Below, in pieces: positions 14,553-20,549 of a stretch of 20,549 nt of DNA. The notes beneath the pieces are model-generated. The model worked only from the letters and a program-made list of their open reading frames with translations, ran no database searches and was not told the origin of the DNA. Each line of letters opens with the position of its first letter. The stretch's first letter is position 1. The stretch covers positions 1-20,549 of the forward strand of contig CAMBOY010000019.1 of NCBI GenBank assembly GCA_945869245.1, in the 5' to 3' direction. Position numbers and translations under genes: made by a program. This DNA is from Hydrogenophaga intermedia. GTDB taxonomy: Bacteria > Pseudomonadota > Gammaproteobacteria > Burkholderiales > Burkholderiaceae_C.

Positions 14553-17533
14553 CACAAACCCCAATCACCCCCGAGCTGTTGCGGCAGGCCCTGGCCTTCA
14601 TTCCGGCGAACCTGCCCCGCGATGAATGGGCACGGGTGGCCATGGCCATCAAAAGCGAATACCCCGACGCCACCGGCTTTGATCTGTTCGACACATGGAG
14701 CGCCAGCGACCCCGACCGATACGACCGCAAGGCGGTGCAATCGACCTGGCGCAGCGTGAAGGCGGGCGGCGGTGTCACGGTGGCCACCCTGCTGAACCTG
14801 GCCAAAGAACATGGCTTCACCTTGCCCAAGCCCGGGCAGGCCCCGGCCGTGCCCACGGCGGCAGAGCTTGCCGAACGTGAGCGCCAGCGGGTCGAACGCC
14901 AGCGACAGGAACAGGCCCGCATTGACGCCGGCCATGCGGCAGCGGCCGAACAGGCGGCCACCCTGTGGGCAGAGGCCAGCGCCAGCGGTGAAAGCGCTTA
15001 CCTGGTGCGCAAGGGTGTGCAAGCCCACGGGGTGCGTGTGGCCCCCGGTGGCTGGCTGTTGGTGCCCTTGCGCGATGCGGCGGGCACGCTGTGGAATGTG
15101 CAGCGCATCGCACCCCTCAAGCCCGACGGCGGCGCCCCCGAAAAGCTGTTCTTGAAGGGTGGGCGAAAGTCGGGGCTGTGGCACCTGGTGGGCGACCTGG
15201 CCAGCGCTGGCGATGCCGGCGCCCCGCCTGTGGTGTTGGTTGCCGAGGGCTACGCCACGGCCGCCACCTTGCATGAAGCCACCGGCTACCCGGTGGCGGT
15301 GGCTTTTGACGCCGGCAACCTGCAACACGTGGCCAAAGCACTGCGCCAGCAACACCCGGGCGCCTTGCTGGTGGTGTGTGGCGATGATGACCAAGACACC
15401 GAACGCGAGACAGGCACCAACCCCGGCCGGGTCAAGGCAGCGGCAGCGGCCCGGGCGGTGCGGGGGCTGGCGCTGTTCCCCAAGGGCTTACCGCCTGGGG
15501 GCTCTGACTTCAACGACCTGGCCAGCCACACCAACGCAGGGCAAGGCGCTGGCGCAGGGCTTGACGTGGTGCGGCGCCAAGTGGCGGGCATTGTCGAAGC
15601 CCACACGGCCGCACAGAGCAAGCCACAGAGCGCGAACGCCACCAAGGCAAGGGGGCAGGCAGGGCAAGCCCCGGCAAACGGGGCCAGCGGGCACGGTGGC
15701 CAGCCACCGAACGCCACCACACCCGGCGCCAGCGACACCAGCGCCCGGGAATGGGACCGCTTCACTGTGACCGATGCCGGTGTGTTCTTCAACGGTGTGG
15801 ACAAAGACGGCGAACCGACCAAACCCGTATGGGTGTGCAGTCGCTTGGACGTGGTGGCCTTGACCCGCGATCAAGACGGGCAGGGGTGGGGCTACCTGTT
15901 GAGCTTTGCCGACCCGCTGGGCAGGCCCAAGACTTGGGCCATGCCCGCCCGTATGCTGGCCACCGACGGCGGCGAATATCGCGGGGCGCTGCTGGGCATG
16001 GGCCTACGCATCGCCACCAACCCGGCCGCCCGCAACCTGCTGACCCAGTACATACAGACCCGCGAACCTGGGGACTACGCCACATGCACCGACCGGGTGG
16101 GCTGGCACCCCAGCGGCGACCGCCTGGCCTTTGTGTTGCCACACGAAACCATCGGGGATGATGCCGAGCGCATTGTGTTTCAGACCGAGAGCGCACAGGA
16201 AAACACCTTCAGGGTGAAGGGCACGGCCGAACAGTGGCGCCAGCGTGTGGCGGCCCTGTGTGTGGGCAATTCCCGGCTGGGCTTTGCGGTGTCTGCGGCC
16301 TTTGCCGGGCCGCTGTTGCGCTTTGCCGGTGTGGAAAGCGGCGGCTTTCACTTCCGGGGCGACAGTTCAAGCGGCAAGACCACGGCCCTGAAGGTGGCGG
16401 CCAGCGTGTACGGTGGCCCGTCCTACCTGCAGCGGTGGCGGACCACCGACAACGCCTTGGAGGCCATCGCGGCGCAACACTGTGACGGTCTGTTGATCTT
16501 GGACGAACTGGCGCAGGTTGACCCAAAGACGGCCGGCGAATGCGCCTACATGCTGGCGAACGAACAGAGCAAGGCCAGAGCCACCCGCACGGGCACACCC
16601 CGGGCGCGGCTGTCCTGGCGCCTGCTGTTCCTGAGCGCAGGGGAATTGGGCTTGGCGGACCACATGGCGGAAGGCATGAAGCGCACCCGCACCGGGCAAG
16701 AGGTGCGCATGGCGGACATTCCGGCCGATGCCGGGCGCGGCCTGGGTGCGTTTGAGGTGTTGCACAACCGTGAGGGCGGGGCGGACTTTGCCCGCCATGT
16801 CACGGGGCAGGCTGGCGCAGTCTATGGCGCAGTGGGCCGGGCCTGGCTGGAATGGCTGGCCAGGCACACCGAGGGCCTGAAAGCCCGCATTCGGGGCGAT
16901 GCCGAGCGCCTGACCTTGCAGTTGGTGCCAGAGGCGGCAAGCGGGCAGGTCGAACGGGTGGGCTCCCGGTTTGCGGTGGTGGGCGCAGCGGGTGAGCTGG
17001 CCACGGCGGCGGGCCTGACCGGCTGGCCAGTGGGCGAAGCCGAGCGGGCCGCCCGTGAATGCTTCAATGCCTGGCTTGCTGCAAGGGGTGGCATCGGCAA
17101 TGGCGAGGTGTCCGCCATGCTGCGGCAGGTACGGCGCTTCCTTGAGGCGCACGGTGAAGGGCGCTTCACCTGGTGGCACCGGGCAGCGGATGACCACAGC
17201 GCCAAGACCCTGAACCGGGCAGGCTTGCGGCGCATGCTGAACGAGCGGGGCGAACCGATCAAGACCAACGGCGACCACCTGGCAGAGTACGGCGACAAGA
17301 TGCCCGCCACCTTGGGGGAAAACGTGTCGGTTGAATACTTCGTGTTGTCTGAGGTGTTCAAGTCTGAGATGTGCCAAGGCTTTGACGCTGAAGCGGTGGC
17401 CCGTGTGCTGTTGGACCATGGGTGTCTGACGGTGAAAGAGTCGGGGCGCCTGAGCGTTCAGGAGCGCTTACCCGGTATCGGCAAGGCCCGCTGCTACCGG
17501 ATTGCCCCCGCGATCTTTGAGCTTGATGTGTGA
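14549..17533 (+). CDS. PriCT-2/Toprim/DUF927 replication ATPase (994 aa)
   Basis: A large multi-domain protein of the kind that replicates satellites and islands. Residues 1-95 resemble the PriCT-2 primase-associated domain (LPRDEWARVAMAIKSEYPD). A helical Arg/Glu linker spans 103-135. A Toprim-type domain spans about 145-345, with the acidic residues E233 (LVAEGYATAATL) and DDD at 279-281 (LLVVCGDDDQD) and GGSDFNDLA. A Gly/Ala/Ser-rich linker at 352-400 leads to DUF927 (about 403-700), with Walker A GDSSSGKTT (604-612) and Walker B LLILDE (648-653). The C-terminal 290 residues are unassigned. I see no AEP primase active site, so whether it primes by itself is unclear. It follows the winged-helix gene with a 4-base overlap. 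Confidence 0.9.
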   Translation: MTQTPITPELLRQALAFIPANLPRDEWARVAMAIKSEYPDATGFDLFDTWSASDPDRYDRKAVQSTWRSVKAGGGVTVATLLNLAKEHGFTLPKPGQAPAVPTAAELAERERQRVERQRQEQARIDAGHAAAAEQAATLWAEASASGESAYLVRKGVQAHGVRVAPGGWLLVPLRDAAGTLWNVQRIAPLKPDGGAPEKLFLKGGRKSGLWHLVGDLASAGDAGAPPVVLVAEGYATAATLHEATGYPVAVAFDAGNLQHVAKALRQQHPGALLVVCGDDDQDTERETGTNPGRVKAAAAARAVRGLALFPKGLPPGGSDFNDLASHTNAGQGAGAGLDVVRRQVAGIVEAHTAAQSKPQSANATKARGQAGQAPANGASGHGGQPPNATTPGASDTSAREWDRFTVTDAGVFFNGVDKDGEPTKPVWVCSRLDVVALTRDQDGQGWGYLLSFADPLGRPKTWAMPARMLATDGGEYRGALLGMGLRIATNPAARNLLTQYIQTREPGDYATCTDRVGWHPSGDRLAFVLPHETIGDDAERIVFQTESAQENTFRVKGTAEQWRQRVAALCVGNSRLGFAVSAAFAGPLLRFAGVESGGFHFRGDSSSGKTTALKVAASVYGGPSYLQRWRTTDNALEAIAAQHCDGLLILDELAQVDPKTAGECAYMLANEQSKARATRTGTPRARLSWRLLFLSAGELGLADHMAEGMKRTRTGQEVRMADIPADAGRGLGAFEVLHNREGGADFARHVTGQAGAVYGAVGRAWLEWLARHTEGLKARIRGDAERLTLQLVPEAASGQVERVGSRFAVVGAAGELATAAGLTGWPVGEAERAARECFNAWLAARGGIGNGEVSAMLRQVRRFLEAHGEGRFTWWHRAADDHSAKTLNRAGLRRMLNERGEPIKTNGDHLAEYGDKMPATLGENVSVEYFVLSEVFKSEMCQGFDAEAVARVLLDHGCLTVKESGRLSVQERLPGIGKARCYRIAPAIFELDV

Positions 17534-17576
17534 GCCTTGCGCCAGTGTCGCCAGCGGTGGCGGCACCTGGCCAAGC

Positions 17577-17755
17577 GCAGGCGCTCGACCTGGTGGGTAT
17601 GGCCACCACCGCCACGGGTGCCACCTGGCCAGCTGCTGGCCCTCAACCCGATAGGCGCCACGACCCCACCACCAAGGGAGCCGGCCGGGCAGCGGCAGGC
17701 GCTCCACCCGGTGAGCATGGCCACCCCACAGGGGCGCAGCGGGGCCGCCGATGGG
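17577..17755 (+). repeat. GC-rich repeat cluster A (three diverged units)
   Basis: Units of about 58-60 bases. Two contain the near-palindrome GGTGGGTATGGCCACC (17592) or GGTGAGCATGGCCACC (17710), and CAGGCGCTC precedes each. The middle unit is diverged. The repeats begin about 45 bases after the replication gene. The same family recurs as cluster B at 18205-18388. Confidence 0.75.
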
Positions 17756-18204
17756 CGGCGCGGCAGGGACATTCTTCGCGCTGTGCATGGCCTTGTAGCG
17801 TGTACCAAGCACCAAGGGCAAGGGGCGCCGCACCGCCTTGCACTGTGGTGGATTGGGTTGTCTCCGGTGTCTCCGGTTGTTTTGGCTTTGTCTCCGGTCC
17901 TGTAGGAGACAAAAAAAATCCAATGATGACAACGGTTTACACCCGATTTTCCCGGTTGTCTACGGTGTCTCCGGTAAATTGAGGTTACCCCCCGAAGGAA
18001 AAGCGGCGGCAGAGCCTGCCGCTCGGGCTTGGTGGCATGGGTAGGGGGGTGGTTAAAAGTTTGGGCTCGCAGGCCGGAAACCGAACGTGTAGGTAAATTT
18101 TTGTGTGCGCAGGTTTTGGGGGGAGGGGGGTACCCCTGAACGATGCAGCGCCCACCTACTAAGGGAACGCCACCGCACCGATTAGCACCGATGCGCACCG
18201 CTAC
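17756..18204 (+). other. Non-coding region between the repeat clusters, possible origin
   Basis: No gene is supported. It contains the inverted GGAGACA cluster, an A-run with AT-richer sequence at 17911-17950, a 6-bp hairpin (GCGGCA/TGCCGC, 18006-18022) and G-rich stretches near 18040 and 18117. The combination of iterons, AT-rich DNA and a neighbouring replication ATPase is what an origin looks like; this is inference. Confidence 0.4.
17859..17972 (-). repeat. Iteron-like GGAGACA repeats, right cluster (mostly inverted)
   Basis: TGTCTCC occurs at 17859, 17868, 17889 and 17966, with a TGTCTAC variant at 17957 and one forward GGAGACA at 17905. Pairs 17859/17868 and 17957/17966 are 9 bases apart, the same spacing as 11521/11530 in the left cluster. 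An A-rich tract follows the forward copy. Confidence 0.8.
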
Positions 18205-18388
18205 GGAATACGCAGGCCATACCCACCGCCACCGGCGCCGGCCGGGCAGCTGCAGGCGCTCGACCGGGTGGGCATGGCCACCGCCACCGGCGCCGGCCGG
18301 GCAGCTGCGGCGCGTCGACCTGGTGGGCATGGCCACCCCCACCGGCGCCAGCTGGGCCGCTGCAGGCGCTCGACCGGGCTAAATGTCG
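18205..18388 (+). repeat. GC-rich 55-bp tandem repeats, cluster B
   Basis: Two full units with exact 55-base period (TGCAGGCGCT at 18251, TGCGGCGCGT at 18306, TGCAGGCGCT again at 18361), with a partial unit on each side. Each full unit holds GGTGGGCATGGCCACC, at 18267-18282 and 18322-18337, a near-palindrome centred on CATG. Reading frames through it are low-complexity and not genes. Confidence 0.85.
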
Positions 18389-18477
18389 CAAACCCACCAC
18401 ACGCCACACCCGGCATATGCCGCCCCATTCTCGGGCTATGTGTGCCACCCGAAAAACCGGGGTAGCGTGCGCGATGT

Positions 18478-18497
18478 GGGGGCACATTTGGGGGCAC
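18478..18497 (+). promoter_or_regulatory. Integrase arm-type sites at the right end
   Basis: Two direct GGGGGCAC sites (18478-18485 and 18490-18497), 12 bases apart with ATTT between them, match the left pair at 10192-10211 in sequence and spacing. They lie about 80 bases before the right core, as expected for the P' arm of an attachment site. Confidence 0.55.
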
Positions 18498-18579
18498 AAA
18501 TTGCCATACTGTCCAGCAAAGCCTAGGTTTTATGCGGGTTTCCGGGGATGATGTGAAGCCCTCTCACGCCACAGATGAG

Positions 18580-18607
18580 TTTCAGGACTTCCACCGAAGT
18601 CCTGAAA
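18580..18607. repeat. 28-bp perfect inverted repeat (candidate recombination core, right)
   Basis: TTTCAGGACTT, spacer CCACCG, then AAGTCCTGAAA. The arms remain perfect despite differing from the left copy, because both partner bases changed (T to C and A to G). Confidence 0.7.
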
Positions 18608-18614
18608 TCACCCG

Positions 18615-18640
18615 AAAAGCCCCGCTCTGCGGGGCTTTTT
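18615..18640 (+). terminator. Duplicated terminator in the right att region
   Basis: AAAAGCCCCGC, loop TCT, GCGGGGCTTTTT; it differs from the tRNA-Ser terminator only in the loop. It could block transcription leaving the element. Confidence 0.75.
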
Positions 18641-18811
18641 CGTTTTTGGGCGTCCAATGGCGTGTGTTTACAGCCGGACCATTTCGGGCGCATATTTGGG
18701 GGCACGAATCGGCATGTTCGCTGTGTCCCAGCCTCCGCATCCCCTGGCGCGGGCCTAGGATTGGTGGGCAACCCCCTGCGTGGGCTGCTCTGAGGCTTCA
18801 GGGCATTGTTG

Positions 18812-19516
18812 TTATTCAACCAACTTGAGGGTAGCGGCCTTGGTTAACCAATCGGTCAGCGTACATCCTGCGAGTGTGGCGGCGCGGTGGTGATCGCCTG
18901 ACACTTCACGGAGTAAAGCGCGCATACAATCTCTTTCCAGGCTTTGGATCGTATCGAGAATGACCTGCTGATAGCTGGACTGCTTGATGGAGTTGACGAT
19001 TGACCCAATTGTCAGGTGTTGCGCATCGGGCCCTTGCATGTTCTGCCTGAGATTGGCCTGGAGGATCGAGTTTTCGTGCAATAGATCTTGCTGTAGTGCC
19101 ACAAAGCGGTTGTGCATGTCTTGGTTTGGTCGCAAATCTCGGCAAAACAGACAGTGGATCGTTTCATTCGGGTTGTGCAATGTGGCGTAGAGAGCCCGAA
19201 CCGGGATGGTGTTTCTGCGGGCGCCGATCAGATTGATGTGTCGCCAAATGGCGTCACTGTCATGCACCGACGCGTCATTGTTGAGCAACAGCGGGATTTT
19301 GATTTGTGAGTCGGGGCTGACGATGGAGGTCAGAGCTTGGCCGATCCAGAAATGGATATCGTTCGAATCAAACACATGGGTTTGAAACGCACCAGCGATG
19401 CAACCGTCCGTGCTGATGAGCAACACCAGATCATGGGTTTTTTCAATGCACAACCGCACCGACTCAGCCGATAGATCCGGTACATTAAAGTGGTAAGGGC
19501 GGCTGTGTGCGCTCAT
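18812..19516 (-). CDS. Short PpsR/CrtJ-like regulator (one PAS domain plus Fis-type HTH)
   Basis: A 234-residue protein from the ATG at 19516, chosen because AAGG lies 6 bases upstream and it starts 8 bases after the ppaA-like stop; the longer frame to 19609 would overlap that gene. Residues 15-125 look like the first PAS domain of PpsR: ESVRLCIEKTHDLVLLISTD, WRHINLIGARRNTIPVRALY and CLFCRDLRPNQDMHNRF, the last matching the PpsR GRDLRPVAALQQRL pattern. A helical linker follows (about 130-160), and a Fis-type HTH ends the protein (LLREVSGDHHRAATLAGCTL then TDWLTKAATL). PpsR represses photosynthesis genes and is about 460 residues with more PAS domains, so this form is strongly shortened. The target is unknown. 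Confidence 0.72.
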   Translation of the reverse strand: MSAHSRPYHFNVPDLSAESVRLCIEKTHDLVLLISTDGCIAGAFQTHVFDSNDIHFWIGQALTSIVSPDSQIKIPLLLNNDASVHDSDAIWRHINLIGARRNTIPVRALYATLHNPNETIHCLFCRDLRPNQDMHNRFVALQQDLLHENSILQANLRQNMQGPDAQHLTIGSIVNSIKQSSYQQVILDTIQSLERDCMRALLREVSGDHHRAATLAGCTLTDWLTKAATLKLVE

Positions 19517-19524
19517 GAAGTGCC

Positions 19525-20289
19525 TTAGTGCGGTTGTGATGGTGACGATGTCATGCAATACGCCAATGCATCCATCGGGCTGTGGGCCACAAAGTTTGCC
19601 CCAATCCAAGTGTACTCAGACTTGGCTAGGGTGAAAATGTTCCCGCCAACAAGGATTTGAAGCGCGGGATTGCGGCTGTGTGCTCGCAACGTATGCAAAA
19701 AGTCGACCAATCCGTCTAATCCCGCATCATGCCCCACAGACAGGCCGACGAAGTCGAACTCGTGCGACGACAAGGTGTCAACAATTAACCGATGATCGGT
19801 ATCGATCAGTACGGTGGTGTTCCAGTTGCTTGACCGAAAAAAATCAGCCACGGCAAGCGTGCCAATACTGTGTCCACAACCCGGTGCGGGAGACAGCAGG
19901 ATGTTGCGTGCCGCGGGGGTGTTTGCAAACGCATCCCAGTGCGTCTGGTGTCGGTCGTTGTGGTGTTTCAGCAGTTGTTGCAGGCACCAAAAAGCCAACA
20001 GCGTATCGCTGAAGCTTTTTCTGTCATTCAGCCAATGGAGTTCAATTCGGTAGACGACGGGTAAAATCAATTGAATGATATTGGGTGGATTAGACGCTGG
20101 GGCAATGTCTTGGATGACGCCGAGACATTCCTCTTGACTACCACGGTAGGCAGCAGCCAACAATTGCTCATGGTGCTCGCAAAAAGTGTCTTCTTGTGGA
20201 ATGGCTTGGCTTTGCGTAGAACGCTGGAATGCCAACAACGAATCGTGTAGCCATTGTTCACAAAGATTGGGACGTGGGGGCGGTCTCAT
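19525..20289 (-). CDS. PpaA/AerR-like cobalamin- or heme-binding-fold regulator
   Basis: A 254-residue protein. The helical cap (about 60-112) has IELHWLNDRKSFSDTLLAFW and CLQQLL, the W..D..SF pattern of B12-binding caps in PpaA/AerR. The Rossmann-like B12-binding domain spans 128-245: LLSPAPGCGHSIGTLAVADF with H140 at the family's HxxG site, FVGLSVGHDAGLDGLV and ILVGGNIF. It lacks the DxHxxG motif of B12 enzymes, as AerR/AppA-type sensors do. AerR is an antirepressor of CrtJ, and the PpsR-like gene follows by 8 bases, so a sensor/repressor pair is likely. GC is lower than in neighbours (one counted line is 50% against 65% in the element). An in-frame stop lies shortly upstream, so the ATG at 20289 is the start. 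Confidence 0.75.
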   Translation of the reverse strand: MRPPPRPNLCEQWLHDSLLAFQRSTQSQAIPQEDTFCEHHEQLLAAAYRGSQEECLGVIQDIAPASNPPNIIQLILPVVYRIELHWLNDRKSFSDTLLAFWCLQQLLKHHNDRHQTHWDAFANTPAARNILLSPAPGCGHSIGTLAVADFFRSSNWNTTVLIDTDHRLIVDTLSSHEFDFVGLSVGHDAGLDGLVDFLHTLRAHSRNPALQILVGGNIFTLAKSEYTWIGANFVAHSPMDALAYCMTSSPSQPH

Positions 20290-20440
20290 GTGCTTTATAC
20301 AACTAATTATTTACATGACATTGTCTTTCGTGAGGCTGACTGCGTCAAGCCTGCACTCCGGCGCACGGGGCGCACGCCACTGGGGTCGTTCGCTGCGTGG
20401 CCAGGGTGTGCACCTCTGGTGTCGCTGAGCCTGGTTTGGC
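20287..20440. promoter_or_regulatory. Promoter region of the PpaA/PpsR-like pair and gap to hslR
   Basis: On the minus strand TATAAA (20299-20294) lies only 4 bases before the ATG, in an AT-rich stretch to about 20325. No Shine-Dalgarno and no good -35 are seen. A TGT-N12-ACA CrtJ/PpsR box was looked for and not found. A TGAGCC/GGCTCA hairpin at 20426-20443 overlaps the hslR stop but has no T-run. Nothing else was recognised. Confidence 0.35.
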
Positions 20441-20549
20441 TCAGTCGTCTGCGCTGGCGCTCCAGCGCTGGTTCCAGTCTTGCAGGTCGCGGCGGTCGCG
20501 CTTGGTGGGGCGGCCTTGGGTGAAGGCGCTGGCGGGTTCGGGCGAGAGC
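20441..20549 (-). CDS. hslR: C-terminus of S4-type RNA-binding heat-shock protein Hsp15 (5' part outside window)
   Basis: Only 35 codons and the TGA are inside the window. The tail reads AFTQGRPTKRDRRDLQDWNQ, close to the basic C-terminus of Hsp15 (E. coli RRPDKKERRDLLRF). Hsp15 binds 50S subunits carrying stalled nascent chains. The S4 domain itself is not visible, so the call rests on the tail alone. GC is high again, which marks a return to core chromosome. Confidence 0.6.
   Translation of the reverse strand, partial: LSPEPASAFTQGRPTKRDRRDLQDWNQRWSASADD

Larger units (their letters stand above)
10086..18607 (+). mobile_element. Compact integrative element (satellite-like) at tRNA-Ser(GCU)
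   Basis: About 8.5 kb bounded by the directly repeated 28-bp inverted-repeat site. Gene order: tyrosine integrase, HTH regulator, two unknowns, AlpA-type regulator, unknown, winged-helix protein, and a PriCT/Toprim/DUF927 ATPase, all on the plus strand. No capsid, tail, terminase, relaxase or secretion genes are seen. The module set (integrase, AlpA, primase-helicase-like protein) is that of P4-like satellites and related islands. Exact ends depend on where the integrase cuts and could shift by a few tens of bases. Confidence 0.8.
18559..18713 (+). repeat. Right att region, copy 2 of the direct repeat
   Basis: It is about 95% identical by eye to 10062-10219. It begins with a tRNA 3' remnant (CCCTCTCAC then GCC; TCC missing) and continues through the inverted repeat, the terminator and a GGGCGCA/GGGGGCAC arm pair at 18686-18705. 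No integrase follows, so it appears to be the stump of an older related insertion. Confidence 0.88.

Noticed and set aside
17494..18342. 282-codon minus-strand frame after the replication gene
   Set aside because: It is built from the 55-bp repeats and low-complexity Arg/Pro/Trp sequence, and overlaps the end of a real gene; no domain is visible.
18205..18388. Possible CRISPR array from 55-bp units
   Set aside because: Units are contiguous tandem repeats without unique spacers.
20287..20340. CrtJ/PpsR box (TGT-N12-ACA) in the promoter of the ppaA-like gene
   Set aside because: TGT and ACA triplets are present, but none has the 12-base spacing.

Overview
The window reads as a chromosomal segment of a GC-rich betaproteobacterium, most likely a member of the Comamonadaceae (Burkholderiales). 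This is judged from protein sequence style and from the gene order cysS - DNA glycosylase - accA - tilS - lysC - tRNA-Ser(GCU). I cannot name the genus.

Left part, minus strand (1-4303): one tight run, probably one operon. It is read from a TPR/NTF2-like periplasmic protein, through an L,D-transpeptidase, a secreted cyclophilin (PpiA) and a cytoplasmic cyclophilin (PpiB), to LpxH, which is cut by the window edge. All junctions overlap or leave 4 bases. The theme is the cell envelope: peptidoglycan cross-linking, periplasmic folding and lipid A synthesis.

Middle part, plus strand (4567-10077): housekeeping genes cysS, an AlkA-type glycosylase, accA, tilS and lysC, followed by tRNA-Ser(GCU).

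Mobile element (about 10086-18607, 8.5 kb): a compact integrative element sits at the 3' end of tRNA-Ser. It encodes a P4-type tyrosine integrase, an HTH regulator, two proteins of unknown function, an AlpA-type regulator, a small unknown protein, a winged-helix protein and a 994-residue PriCT/Toprim/DUF927 replication ATPase. I see no structural phage genes and no conjugation genes, so it resembles a phage satellite or a P4-like island. Both ends carry non-coding repeat systems: GGGGGCA integrase arm sites, CCGGAGACA iteron-like repeats in opposite orientation at the two ends, and 55-bp GC-rich repeats with a near-palindromic core. The left att region (10062-10219) is repeated at about 95% identity at 18559-18713. 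That copy includes sequence that on the left lies inside the element, so the right copy looks like the stump of an older, related insertion. A 28-bp perfect inverted repeat (11+6+11) in this region differs between the copies by paired changes that keep it perfect.

Right part, minus strand (18812-20289): a two-gene unit of lower GC encodes a cobalamin/heme-binding-fold protein of the PpaA/AerR type and a short single-PAS, Fis-HTH protein resembling PpsR/CrtJ. These families control photosynthesis genes in purple bacteria, yet no photosynthesis gene is visible here. This isolated pair beside an integration hotspot is the most unusual coding content of the window. The window ends in the C-terminus of an S4-type Hsp15 (hslR) gene on the minus strand.
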